Below, piece after piece: positions 1-8,516 of a stretch of DNA of 64,000 nucleotides (the first letter of the stretch is position 1; each line of letters starts with the position of its first letter). Source of the DNA: Niastella vici (GTDB lineage Bacteria > Bacteroidota > Bacteroidia > Chitinophagales > Chitinophagaceae); contig NZ_LVYD01000060.1 in the NCBI RefSeq assembly GCF_002077945.1, forward strand, positions 60,475 through 124,474. Direction: 5' to 3'. The position numbers and the translations under genes were made by a program. The notes under the pieces are model-generated. The model worked only from the letters and a program-made list of their open reading frames with translations. It was not told the origin of the DNA and did no database searches.

Positions 1-384
1 TCTGTCTGCATCCACCCGGTATTTCTGTTTACAGGACTGCAAAAGGGCATACAGATCGGCTGTTGACCACCGCTGCTCCTGTTGGGACGTTTGAGGAGAA
101 ACTACAATGAAAGGGAATTTTTTTCCCTGTGCTACCAGTTTGGGCGGGCCATGTTTTTTAACCTTTTCAAGATCATCACCTCTTTCTCCGCTTCCATGAA
201 GAAAGATCAGTAAGGGCCACTTTTTCAAAGTATCCTGCTGCTGGTAACCGTCAGGAAGATACAACAGGTAGTTAACAGCTCTTATATATTGTTCATTCGT
301 TTGCTGCGCCTTAGCAGGCAGGCTTATTGTCAAAGCCCAAAAACAGGTGACGCATATTAGTAGTGTTTTATTAACAATTCTCAT
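1..384 (-). CDS. secreted alpha/beta-hydrolase (esterase), 3' end outside window
   Basis: The gene reads leftward from an ATG at 384 and runs off the window, so only about the first 128 residues are visible. A signal peptide (about residues 1-23, MRIVNKTLLICVTC... ending at A-K-A-QQ) is followed by LYLPDGYQQ, then LLIFLHGSGERGDD and FIVVSPQT. The HGSGERGDD segment is the oxyanion region of secreted esterases of the PHB-depolymerase/prolyl-oligopeptidase type. The nucleophile and catalytic His should lie in the missing part. The family is inferred from this N-terminal third; the substrate is unknown. The gene faces away from the operon that starts at 758. Confidence 0.75.
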   Translation of the reverse strand, partial: MRIVNKTLLICVTCFWALTISLPAKAQQTNEQYIRAVNYLLYLPDGYQQQDTLKKWPLLIFLHGSGERGDDLEKVKKHGPPKLVAQGKKFPFIVVSPQTSQQEQRWSTADLYALLQSCKQKYRVDADR

Positions 385-757
385 TGAATGGGTTTTTATT
401 TATTCCTGATGGAATTTACTAAGAAAGTGCCACATAGAACAATACCGCAGGACAAACCCTGTGGGAAGACCCGCAAGGATATATCAACAACTCGCCCAGC
501 TTCAGGGCTAACATGATCACTACACCGGTGCGCATATGATTTCTACAATCATCCTAAAAAGAATGTACCTGTACTCGGGGTTCGTAAACAACTCCATAAT
601 AAAATTGAGGACCACTTCATACCGTGAAAACACCTTTTTTTGCCTTAGTTAAGTAAAATAGAGGAACCCTTCTTCGGTTATTTCTTTAAATATTAGTAAT
701 CTCGATACCAGGAGATCGTTTGGTTTCCATCCTAACTGTTGTAATAATATACAGGAT

Positions 758-2215
758 ATGCCAATTCAAAAAATTCTATCTGACGCTGCAATTTCAGCCG
801 CGCAGGGTGTTTCCAAAATAGTCTTAGGTAAATTACTTCAATCAGTCAAGGGCGAAAAAAAAGGAACTATTATTCCATATCGTTCCGAAGGAAATGAGAG
901 CATTGTTTGCTTTGTTCATGGCTTTTCTGGTGACCCTGAATCCACATTTAAACCTATTCCTGAATTCATTATTGCAGAAAGCGAACTGAATGGTTGGGAT
1001 GTAATAAGCATCGGTTACTCCACTGACTTAATGCCAAATATTGGAAAAGGCATTTGGGCAGCAACTCCTGACATTACAAAAATTGCTAGTTATCTGCAAA
1101 CAAATCTTGAAATACTGTTTGAACATTATAACAGGGTAGCTCTAATCGGGCATAGCATGGGAGGATTAGTCATTCAAAGAACAATTCTAAATAGAGACGA
1201 TATACACAAGATTTCTCATGTTCTTTTTTATGGTACGCCAAGCGGCGGTTTAAAAAAAGCTTGGCTCTTGAGATGGTTTAAAAACCAGATTAGTGATATG
1301 GACTATGAAGGCGAATTCATTAAAAAACTTCGCAATGAATGGAATAATAGGTTTAGTCATAAATACCCATTCAAATTCGCAACTGTTGCAGGCGAGTTGG
1401 ACGAATTTGTTCCCACAAATTCAAGCTTAGACCCCTTTACAAAAGATTATCACTGCATTACAGCTGGCAACCATATCACAATGGTGAAACCTGAGAGTAA
1501 TATGGACACTTCATTTCAGGTTATTAAAAAAATGTTGGGTATTGGCAGCGGAATATCGTATTTAATTGGTAATGATAAGGACTTGAATAACCTAATAGCA
1601 AGGTATTATGAAGAAGCTGATATACTTGGTAAGAAGCTACCTGATTTGGATGCGAAAGGATTTAAGAAATACATTTTTGCTTTAGAAGGAATTGGCAAAA
1701 TTGATGACGCAATTAAGATGTTGGAAGAATCTGAAATCATAAAATTCAATACAGATTTTATGGGAATTTTAGGTGGAAGATTTAAAAGAAAATATCTTGT
1801 TGAAGAAACAACGGCATTTTTAGAAAAAGCTATTTGTTGGTATGATAAAGCGTTGCAGTTATCGTTACGATCAAATAACAGTTCTCAAATATATTATCAT
1901 GCAATAAATCTTGCTTTTCTCTTTTTAATGCTTGATGAAACAGATTTAACTAAAACTAAAGAAATGGCTCAATTGGCTTTGAAGCATTGCCAAATTGCTA
2001 AGGGAGGTCAATATTGGGAAGACGCAACAATTGCCGAGGCATATCTGTATCTGAATGCGTTTGAACAAAGCAAAATCTTTTATACTTCAGCAATAAATAA
2101 ATGTAATCAAAGTATAAGGGAAACAAGCTCAATGCTTATTAATGCTGTTTATGCCTGTAATAGTCTTAATAGGCCTGACTGGAAAAAAGAGCTTGAAAAT
2201 GTTTTTAGCATCTAA
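758..2215 (+). CDS. alpha/beta-hydrolase (DUF676/PGAP1-like lipase) with helical-repeat tail, first gene of a TIR/ATPase operon
   Basis: This 485-aa protein has no signal peptide and is probably cytoplasmic. Residues about 45-260 form an alpha/beta-hydrolase: oxyanion segment FVHGFSGDP (52-60), nucleophile elbow GHSMGG with Ser133, probable acid Asp215 in AGELDEFVP, and His239 in GNHITMV. This pattern is that of the DUF676/PGAP1-like lipases and esterases. Residues about 265-485 are helical and TPR-like, without obvious catalytic motifs, and could be a sensor or protein-binding surface. The gene opens a tight three-gene unit (17-nt gap to the TIR gene, then a 4-nt overlap to the ATPase). All three are AT-rich compared with downstream genes. 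A lipase-like effector beside a TIR protein and a KGGVGR ATPase suggests a conflict system. The membrane-lipid target is an inference. Confidence 0.8.
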   Translation: MPIQKILSDAAISAAQGVSKIVLGKLLQSVKGEKKGTIIPYRSEGNESIVCFVHGFSGDPESTFKPIPEFIIAESELNGWDVISIGYSTDLMPNIGKGIWAATPDITKIASYLQTNLEILFEHYNRVALIGHSMGGLVIQRTILNRDDIHKISHVLFYGTPSGGLKKAWLLRWFKNQISDMDYEGEFIKKLRNEWNNRFSHKYPFKFATVAGELDEFVPTNSSLDPFTKDYHCITAGNHITMVKPESNMDTSFQVIKKMLGIGSGISYLIGNDKDLNNLIARYYEEADILGKKLPDLDAKGFKKYIFALEGIGKIDDAIKMLEESEIIKFNTDFMGILGGRFKRKYLVEETTAFLEKAICWYDKALQLSLRSNNSSQIYYHAINLAFLFLMLDETDLTKTKEMAQLALKHCQIAKGGQYWEDATIAEAYLYLNAFEQSKIFYTSAINKCNQSIRETSSMLINAVYACNSLNRPDWKKELENVFSI

Positions 2216-2232
2216 TTAAATTTAGTTTTTGA

Positions 2233-2847
2233 ATGGCATATAAATACGACATATTCATTAGTTACAGACGGGATAACTTAACTCGTAAATGGATTGAAAC
2301 ACATTTTGTTCCGTTACTCGAACACCATATTAATCTTGAGCTCGGAAGAATACCTGTTATCTATATAGATACTCTGCTTGAAAATGGAACGACTTGGCCT
2401 ATTGCATTAGGGAATGCATTAGGAGCATCAAGAACAATAATTCCTCTATGGACAAAAACATTTCTTAACAGTGTATGGTGCTCGTGTGAAATCGGTCACA
2501 TGCTTGAAAGAGAAAGAAAGTTTGGCTTTAGAACTATTCAAAATCCAGGCGGATTAATTTTCCCAACAATCATTCATGATGGTGAAACTATGCCAGTTAA
2601 TCTTACTACAATTCAAAAAATTGAAATTCAAGAATGTTACAATGTAAGAATGTCTATTGATAGTCCTAAAGCAGAGGTTCTTGACGACAGATTAAGACCT
2701 TTAGGAAAAGATATTGCAGATGCCATAAACAATGCACCAGTGTGGCAACAAGATTGGCAAATTGTAGCAGTAAATAGTTTTGTTCAACAATTTCATATCG
2801 AAGAACAGCCCTCTCAAAGTCAACCTCCAAAATTTTCCAACCCATGA
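2233..2847 (+). CDS. TIR-domain protein with intact catalytic glutamate
   Basis: This 204-aa protein is almost wholly one TIR domain. It opens with YDIFISYRR (residues 5-13, the beta-A/box 1 segment), has VIYIDTLLENG (BB-loop region, about 42-52), then the SxWCxxE-type helix N-S-V-W-C-S-C-E (79-86). Glu86 sits where NAD+-cleaving TIR enzymes carry their catalytic glutamate. The last 30 or so residues are Pro/Gln-rich and probably disordered. The stop overlaps the next start (ATGA at 2844-2847), so translation is probably coupled with the ATPase gene. In known bacterial TIR immune proteins the domain hydrolyses NAD+ or makes signalling nucleotides. Which applies here cannot be read from sequence. 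Confidence 0.88.
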   Translation: MAYKYDIFISYRRDNLTRKWIETHFVPLLEHHINLELGRIPVIYIDTLLENGTTWPIALGNALGASRTIIPLWTKTFLNSVWCSCEIGHMLERERKFGFRTIQNPGGLIFPTIIHDGETMPVNLTTIQKIEIQECYNVRMSIDSPKAEVLDDRLRPLGKDIADAINNAPVWQQDWQIVAVNSFVQQFHIEEQPSQSQPPKFSNP

Positions 2848-4802
2848 GTAGTATAATTACATTTTATTCTTACAAAGGAGGTGTTGGGAGAACCATGGCC
2901 TTAGCCAACATTGCTTATGAACTTTCAAAAAGAAATTCTAAAGTTTTGATTGTTGATTGGGATTTGGAAGCCCCTGGTATTGAAAGGTATTTTAGTGGAT
3001 TCAAAATAGAAAATACATCAGAAGGGCTTCTGCAACTTTTATTATCCTATAAGAATGATGCCAAGCCCGACTACAGAAATTTTCTTTGGCAAATTGAAAC
3101 AGGAACAAGCTTTCCAATTTCCTTGCTTCATAGCGGTAGAGATAAAGACCCTGCATCATATTCTGCATTACTTCAAAATTTTGATTGGGGCGATTTCTTT
3201 ACCAAGGAAAATGGTGGCAATCATATAGAGAATTTACGGAAGCAATGGCAAAATGATTTTGATTTTGTCTTGATTGATAGTAGAACTGGCTTAAGTGATT
3301 CAAGTGGAATTTGCACCATCATGATGCCTGATATTTTGATCCCAATGTTTACAGCAAACTATCAAAGTCTCTTTGGCATTCGTGACATTGTTAAGTATAT
3401 TCAAAATGCAAGGCAAAAACTTGAGGTTGACAGAATGGCTTTGACGGTTTTGCCGATACCTTCAAGATTTGGAACCCGTGTTGAGTTTAAAGAATCTCAA
3501 GAATGGCTTGAAAGAATTTCCGATATATTAAAAGACTGTTACAGCGATTGGTTGCCAAAATGGATTGAGCCAAAATATATTTTAGAGCAGATTAAGATTC
3601 CACAAATTGACTATTTCAGTTTCGGGGAAAAGTTAGCCGTTGTAGAACAAGGAACAAATGATCCCGAAGGAATGGGTTTTATTTTTTCAAAGATTGCTAA
3701 ATTGCTTTCATCAGACTTTTTTGATATTGAAAGCTTTGTTGGTGTGGATTATTACAAGAAAAAGAAAAAAGAGTTTGCAGAGAGCAACCCTTCGGACAAA
3801 AAGCAAGATGAAACAGAATATTTGTATGATGTTTATTTAAGTTATTCAAGGGAAGTATATCAATGGGTGAGAGAATTACTTATTCCTGCACTTACAGAAT
3901 ATCTCAATGACGAACTTGGTTATAATCCGCAAATTTATTTTGACATCAATGAATTCAATATTGGTGAATCCATTTCAATAAATATTGAAACAGCAATGCT
4001 GAAGTCAAAAACATTTGTATATATTATTACGGATTCCGGGCTCGATAGCTCTTTCCTGAATATTGTATTGAATTCAATTTTTAAAAGAGAGAAAGACAGT
4101 AATAGGAACTTGCTATTCCCTGTTTTGTATAGCCAATCTAACATACAAAAAAACGACTCAATTCCCCCAGAATTAAGAGACAGGCAGTATATTGATTTTA
4201 GCAATTTCAAATATGAAGATACTGTCAGAAGCACAAAACTTCGTGCCCAATTTGGACAAGAGGTTGAAAAATTATCTAAGGCAATAGCAAAATCATTGCT
4301 CCAAAAAGCTCAACAGAAAAAAACTGAAAAACCAGGAAAGAGAAAAACAAATCAAGAAGAAGGAATTGAGGAACTACTTTTGCTTGCTAAAGAGTATGAG
4401 GAAGTGAGAAAGAAAATGCCAGGTGGTAACCCAAGAACAAGAGTGATGGAAAATATTGTTTCAAAAATGAAATCTGTTATGAATGATCCCCTTAGTAATT
4501 TAGAAACATGGACAACAAGCAAGTCCGCTGGCGAAAGGTTATTGGCTATTGCAAAGCTTCAAAAATTTCCGAACAAGGAATATTTAAACTGGCTTGCAGA
4601 ACATGTAGGTGATTCTGAAATGCCGTTTATTGGCTATCATTCCTCTGTAGCACTTTACATTTCATCAAGAACCTTCGGGAAAGAAAATAAAACTGTAGTT
4701 GAGAATATTTTAAAGAAAGCTCAAGCAAACATTGACCGATCCCAATTTAAAGACCCTAATCAAGTTGAGGTTTTGAAATCAGCAATTAATGAACTCAAAT
4801 AA
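2844..4802 (+). CDS. KGGVGR-type P-loop ATPase fused to a degenerate TIR domain and a helical C-terminal module
   Basis: This 652-aa protein has three regions. Residues 1 to about 300 are a ParA/MinD-like P-loop NTPase with the variant loop KGGVGRT (11-17), where Arg replaces the usual Lys, followed by VLIVDWDLEAPG and the Walker-B-like FVLIDSRTGLSD. Residues about 325-470 start YDVYLSYSRE and are TIR-like. Alignment with the upstream TIR protein puts Val where catalytic Glu86 lies (FLNIVLNS against WCSCEIGH), so this domain looks non-catalytic and may serve for TIR-TIR contact. Residues about 510-652 are helical, with a GNPRTRVM segment and SAGERLLAIAKLQ, an arrangement I associate from memory with other conflict-system proteins. 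The gene overlaps the TIR gene by 4 nt. Confidence 0.85.
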   Translation: MSSIITFYSYKGGVGRTMALANIAYELSKRNSKVLIVDWDLEAPGIERYFSGFKIENTSEGLLQLLLSYKNDAKPDYRNFLWQIETGTSFPISLLHSGRDKDPASYSALLQNFDWGDFFTKENGGNHIENLRKQWQNDFDFVLIDSRTGLSDSSGICTIMMPDILIPMFTANYQSLFGIRDIVKYIQNARQKLEVDRMALTVLPIPSRFGTRVEFKESQEWLERISDILKDCYSDWLPKWIEPKYILEQIKIPQIDYFSFGEKLAVVEQGTNDPEGMGFIFSKIAKLLSSDFFDIESFVGVDYYKKKKKEFAESNPSDKKQDETEYLYDVYLSYSREVYQWVRELLIPALTEYLNDELGYNPQIYFDINEFNIGESISINIETAMLKSKTFVYIITDSGLDSSFLNIVLNSIFKREKDSNRNLLFPVLYSQSNIQKNDSIPPELRDRQYIDFSNFKYEDTVRSTKLRAQFGQEVEKLSKAIAKSLLQKAQQKKTEKPGKRKTNQEEGIEELLLLAKEYEEVRKKMPGGNPRTRVMENIVSKMKSVMNDPLSNLETWTTSKSAGERLLAIAKLQKFPNKEYLNWLAEHVGDSEMPFIGYHSSVALYISSRTFGKENKTVVENILKKAQANIDRSQFKDPNQVEVLKSAINELK

Positions 4803-4812
4803 AATGATTTCT

Positions 4813-4836
4813 ATCTTTTGAAGAAAGGCAAAAGAT
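4813..4836 (+). terminator. weak hairpin after the TIR/ATPase operon
   Basis: An 8-bp perfect stem (atcttttg / caaaagat, 8-nt loop) begins 11 nt after the ATPase stop and is followed by a T-richer stretch. It could end the operon transcript. The stem is AT-rich and weak, so this is tentative. Confidence 0.35.
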
Positions 4837-5078
4837 GTTATGCTTTCATTTCATATTTTCACAGTATGACAAGGTTTAAAATTAACTGAATAAAGGCGAT
4901 CTTTGAAAATTCACCCACAGAAAATATGCTGTTTTATTGTATCCAATACGCCAATCCAGGTAGATTTACAAGGCACACCAAGCCGACACACAAAAGCCAA
5001 CCTTGCAAAAGAGCCTGCCTTGTTCCTGCGGTTCCGGGACACACCCTACAATAACTAATACATAGGTGTATTAAGACC

Positions 5079-5747
5079 TCAAAAATCAATCTCATAGATC
5101 CCGTACTTCACGGCGAACAATACCAGCCCCGCCGTATTTTGACAACCCGTTTTCAACAGCAGGTTATTCCGGTGGCCTTCTACGGTACGCACGCTTATGA
5201 ACAGCTGGCCGGCGATCTCCGCATTGCTTTGCTCCCCGCAGATCAATCGCAGGATCTCTTCTTCGCGCCGCGTTAGCTCAATGGGAATATTGTTGACACT
5301 CTTCAGCGACTTGTTTTTATCACTTGAAGCATGCTGTATTGCTTTCAATACCTGCTGGTTGATATAGAACCCATTGCGGTAGGTACTATAAATGGCTTCG
5401 GTGAGTTCTTCGGGATCGCAGTTCTTGAAAAGATAGCCCGAAGCGCCTGCTTCTATCATGCGGGCGATCAGTCGTTGCTTTTCATGCACCGACAGAATGA
5501 TCACTTTTACGGAAGGGTACCGTTCTTTCAGCAATACATTCAATCCTATTCCATCTACCTCGGGCATTTCCATATCAACCAGCGCAATGTGCGGAAGCTC
5601 CCGCACTTCAGCCAGTTGGCGCAGGCAGTCATTGCCATTGGCAGCCTGCAATACGATCCTGAAGTCGGGGTTCTCGCTCATCAGCAGCGCAATGCCGCGC
5701 CTGAATAACTGCTGGTCATCGACCAGGGCTATGCGAATAGTTTCCAT
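5079..5747 (-). CDS. NarL/LuxR-family response regulator
   Basis: The chosen start (ATG at 5747, METIRIALVDD) matches the family; an in-frame extension upstream to 5876 adds 43 residues with no domain and would overlap the divergent promoter. The 222-aa product has a receiver domain (acidic pocket DD at 10-11, phospho-acceptor Asp58 in HIALVDMEMPEVDG) and a C-terminal LuxR-type HTH (LTRREEEILRLICGEQSNAE, then SVRTVEGHRNN). The sensor kinase of matching type lies at 6392-7261 on the same strand, separated by an opposite-strand ORF. Together they should form a two-component system, perhaps controlling the divergent genes at 8517-13256 (inference). Confidence 0.92.
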   Translation of the reverse strand: METIRIALVDDQQLFRRGIALLMSENPDFRIVLQAANGNDCLRQLAEVRELPHIALVDMEMPEVDGIGLNVLLKERYPSVKVIILSVHEKQRLIARMIEAGASGYLFKNCDPEELTEAIYSTYRNGFYINQQVLKAIQHASSDKNKSLKSVNNIPIELTRREEEILRLICGEQSNAEIAGQLFISVRTVEGHRNNLLLKTGCQNTAGLVLFAVKYGIYEIDF

Positions 5748-5901
5748 TCTTTTAAAGTTAATCAGTTTCTGCACTCGTTTTCCCCGCTCCGGCAAAAACA
5801 GGTAGTTATACCTGGTTTTCAAATCGGGTGGTTCCCCGCTGAAATTCGCAGCTGAGTGAACGTTATTTTGTATCACACATTAATCATTAAATAATAATTG
5901 T

Positions 5902-6375
5902 ATGAAACCTCAGGATTTTATGAATCTCATTCTAGCCGACGAGCCACAGATCGCATTAGCCATCAGTACAGGCGCCGCTTACGAGGTATGGTTCCAGGTT
6001 GAGCTGGGCATACTTCTCAGAAAAGCGAATATTCAGTTTGCCCGTGAATTGCCTTATTCAGCCCCTTATGCTTCCTGGAAACTCGATACGGCCGTACAGG
6101 ACACGGATGGTATTCACGCTATTGAAATAAAGGTAGAAAGCGCTACCAATGCCGGAAGAGCGTTGGCAACTGCCCTGCACATGGATGCCGTTAAGGTCGC
6201 GAACTATACAACCACGAACGGGGGTAATCTCACCCGCTGGGTAGTGGCTATTGCTTACAGTGGTGAGGCCAAAACTGCCCTGCAACAAATTGCCGCCAAT
6301 GACCCCAAAAAGATGTCGGGCTACCTGGAAGGCGCGCACAAAGCTATTGGCATCCTGTTGCAGGTGGTGCAATAA
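5902..6375 (+). CDS. unrecognised 157-aa protein with a PD-(D/E)XK-like motif
   Basis: The product is a soluble protein without signal peptide or membrane segment. Residues about 55-80 read WKLDTAVQDTDGIHAIEIKVES: a D, a spacer and then E-I-K, the layout of the PD-(D/E)XK nuclease core (D...ExK). The flanking sequence LRKANIQFARELPY before it and the helices after it fit a small restriction-endonuclease-like fold. It sits on the opposite strand between the response regulator and the histidine kinase, with a 16-nt convergent gap to the kinase gene. Whether it is a nuclease or an inactive fold is not decidable here. It could be a passenger gene. Confidence 0.6.
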   Translation: MKPQDFMNLILADEPQIALAISTGAAYEVWFQVELGILLRKANIQFARELPYSAPYASWKLDTAVQDTDGIHAIEIKVESATNAGRALATALHMDAVKVANYTTTNGGNLTRWVVAIAYSGEAKTALQQIAANDPKKMSGYLEGAHKAIGILLQVVQ

Positions 6376-6391
6376 TGCCGTCATCCTGGTG

Positions 6392-7261
6392 TCATACAGG
6401 CAGCCTGATGACCATTCTGAAACCTTTATGCAGGGTGTTAACCACCACTGCTTCTGTGATGCCAGGTTTCATTGTCCCCGTTTTGGCATCGGGATGCACC
6501 GTTACAGCCATACCGGGATAATCGATCGTGTAAGCTGCGCCGATATAGCTTAACCGGCTTTCAATATTATGCAATCCCATTCCGGCCCGCGCGGTTCCCG
6601 TCATACCTATGCCATCATCACGGTATTCAATGTGCAGTTCATTGCTTAACACAGAGAACAGGATGTTGACCTGCTGCGCACCGGCATGGCGAATGGTATT
6701 ATTGACCAGCTCGGTGAGCACCCGGTACAAAGCCAGGGAAACCATTGGGTTCAGCTGTTCCAGTATACCGGTTTCGCACAAATGCAAAGTCATGGCGATC
6801 TTTTCAGAACGGTTCACCCTTTCGCTCAGGTCTTCCAGCACATCGTGCAGGAAGTAAGCGCTGCCCAGCGGCGGAGAAAGATTGTGGGCAATATCCCTTA
6901 CGTCGGTGATCACGCGGTCTATGATCTGTTTGCATTCATTTCCCAATGGGCTGGCAGGTTGTTGGCTGGAACCGGATTCCCGGGTCAGCTTCACGATCAT
7001 CATCCGCAGGGCGGAAAGGGTAGAGCTCACTGAATCGTGCAGGTCCATGCCAATGCGTTTGCGTTCTTCTTCCTGGGAAGAGATGATGGCATGCAGCAGT
7101 TCCTGCTGATGATGAATGTGGGCGTCGAGCAGTTTTTGTTGCTGTCGCCAGATCCTGTTGCGGGCGGCAGCCTGAATAAGCACAAAAGCCCCTGCCAGCA
7201 GCGACAGGCCAATCATTGCCATGATCACCAACGCATAAATATTATCTGTTACTTGTTGCAT
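6392..7261 (-). CDS. membrane histidine kinase (HisKA_3 type)
   Basis: Starting at ATG 7261 gives 289 aa; an ATG at 7297 adds 12 residues and is also possible. Residues about 8-32 form one membrane helix. A dimerisation/phospho-acceptor helix follows, with EEERKRIGMDLHDSVSSTLSALR and His75 as the acceptor, the HisKA_3 pattern. A HATPase_c domain follows: TELVNNTIRHAGA (N box) and DDGIGM...GMGLHNIESR (G boxes). There is no periplasmic sensor domain, so input may come through the neighbouring membrane protein. Its gene (7249-7890) overlaps this one by 13 nt, suggesting coupled translation. It should pair with the regulator at 5079-5747. Confidence 0.9.
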   Translation of the reverse strand: MQQVTDNIYALVIMAMIGLSLLAGAFVLIQAAARNRIWRQQQKLLDAHIHHQQELLHAIISSQEEERKRIGMDLHDSVSSTLSALRMMIVKLTRESGSSQQPASPLGNECKQIIDRVITDVRDIAHNLSPPLGSAYFLHDVLEDLSERVNRSEKIAMTLHLCETGILEQLNPMVSLALYRVLTELVNNTIRHAGAQQVNILFSVLSNELHIEYRDDGIGMTGTARAGMGLHNIESRLSYIGAAYTIDYPGMAVTVHPDAKTGTMKPGITEAVVVNTLHKGFRMVIRLPV

Positions 7262-7890
7262 TTGTAAAACCCTATCGCCATAAGAATGTACATACACAGC
7301 ACCAATGTTCCGTGAATGTCAAGGATCAGCAGCTTGATAGTATAACCGGCCGTGGCGCTCACAACATTCGAAAAAATGAACTGGAACAGGGAGCCGGAAA
7401 AATACAGGAGGAACCCTGCGTTGATCCAGTTGAATGGGTTGGCTGTCCAGGAGCCCGTTTCCCTTTTTGCAGTATCATACCAGCTATAATAAGCGCTATT
7501 GCCGATCAGTAGTATCGCTTCAATGGGCCTTACATAGGAGTTGAATTGGTAAATACTTTGTAAGAACAGCCCGTTAATAATGCATAGCAGGGGGAATGCA
7601 AAAATGAGCACGGTATTCAATTGCCTCATCCATGGCACCGGTTGTACGGTTTGGTAGAACAAAAGCAGCAAGGTGCCTTCCACACAGGTATACAGGTGCA
7701 GGTACGGCAGGTTGTTTTTGCCCGAGTTCAGTATAGCCACCATGTTAATACTGCCCGAAACAACCAGGTAGCCCACCAATATCCATAAAGGACGGCGCAG
7801 GCTTATGCTTTTCAACAGGGCCGTTATCAATGGAATTAGCAACGATAACGGTACCACGTATACCAGCCAGGCATAGGAGAATGCTTTCAT
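7249..7890 (-). CDS. polytopic membrane protein of unknown function, coupled to the histidine kinase
   Basis: This 213-aa protein has about six hydrophobic segments and no soluble domain (e.g. AWLVYVVPLSLLIPLITALL near the N-terminus, VLIFAFPLLCIINGLFL mid-protein, IKLLILDIHGTLVLCMYILM near the end). I do not recognise the family. Its 3' end overlaps the kinase gene, and the 155-aa gene upstream is 24 nt away, so the three are probably one transcript. A role as membrane input partner of the short kinase is a guess from position only. Confidence 0.75.
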   Translation of the reverse strand: MKAFSYAWLVYVVPLSLLIPLITALLKSISLRRPLWILVGYLVVSGSINMVAILNSGKNNLPYLHLYTCVEGTLLLLFYQTVQPVPWMRQLNTVLIFAFPLLCIINGLFLQSIYQFNSYVRPIEAILLIGNSAYYSWYDTAKRETGSWTANPFNWINAGFLLYFSGSLFQFIFSNVVSATAGYTIKLLILDIHGTLVLCMYILMAIGFYKCNK

Positions 7891-7914
7891 ACCAATGCAG
7901 AGATTGTAAAGCGG

Positions 7915-8382
7915 TTACAGCTTTGTCACAGGTTCATCGGCGTTGTACAGGATGCTCTCTGTGTCACAGAAGTCAGGGCAGGGCTTGGTAAAATCGTAGA
8001 TGGATGTTTCAACAACTTCAACGGGCGCCTGCACCTCATGAACAACGATAAGGTCACGGTAGGCAGGCACGTAGTTCGTGGTGGTTTCCACCACGGGTAC
8101 CAGCATCAGTCTGATCTTGTTCTCGAAGAAGGGAGTGTCTAACGCGAAGTAGGCTCTTACGCCGGCTACCTTCAATCCGTATTTGTCGCTGTACTTATCG
8201 GCCAGCGCCTTGATATCGGGTATGGGTATAAAAACTGCCTGGGGAATGAAATCGGGGATCGATCCTTTTTCCTTACTTACAACACGTTTGAAGGCTTCTT
8301 TCCAGTTAGTGATCTTGGTGAGGGCTGTTTTAACAGGGACGGAGCTGTTCTGAATGTCTACTGCAGCGGGATTAGGTTCCAT
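7915..8382 (-). CDS. unrecognised 155-aa soluble protein with C-terminal CPDFCD motif
   Basis: The product has no signal peptide. The visible traits are PQAVFIPIPDIKALADKY, a GVRAYFALD segment, a strand-rich LMLVPVVET, and near the C-terminus KPCPDFCDTES, whose two cysteines could bind a metal or form a disulfide. It is first in the leftward run 8382-6392 (this gene, membrane protein, kinase) and is divergent from the gene at 8517, sharing a 134-nt AT-rich intergenic region that probably holds both promoters. No function is assigned. Confidence 0.75.
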   Translation of the reverse strand: MEPNPAAVDIQNSSVPVKTALTKITNWKEAFKRVVSKEKGSIPDFIPQAVFIPIPDIKALADKYSDKYGLKVAGVRAYFALDTPFFENKIRLMLVPVVETTTNYVPAYRDLIVVHEVQAPVEVVETSIYDFTKPCPDFCDTESILYNADEPVTKL

Positions 8383-8516
8383 GTTGATAGGTTTAATTGA
8401 TTTGAAGGTTTATGTTCTATACAAACATACTGTTTTTTTATTACTAAAATATGAACACACACTAACCCCCATCTCTATTCTTTTATTTCTATTCATTAAT
8501 AGTAAACGCTTAAATT

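Noticed and set aside
3935..4234. 99-aa frame on the minus strand inside the KGGVGR ATPase gene
   Set aside because: It is the shadow of the TIR-like coding region and has no family resemblance or start context.
5331..5805. Plus-strand frames opposite the response regulator
   Set aside because: Mirror frames of a strongly conserved coding region, a known effect of codon bias.
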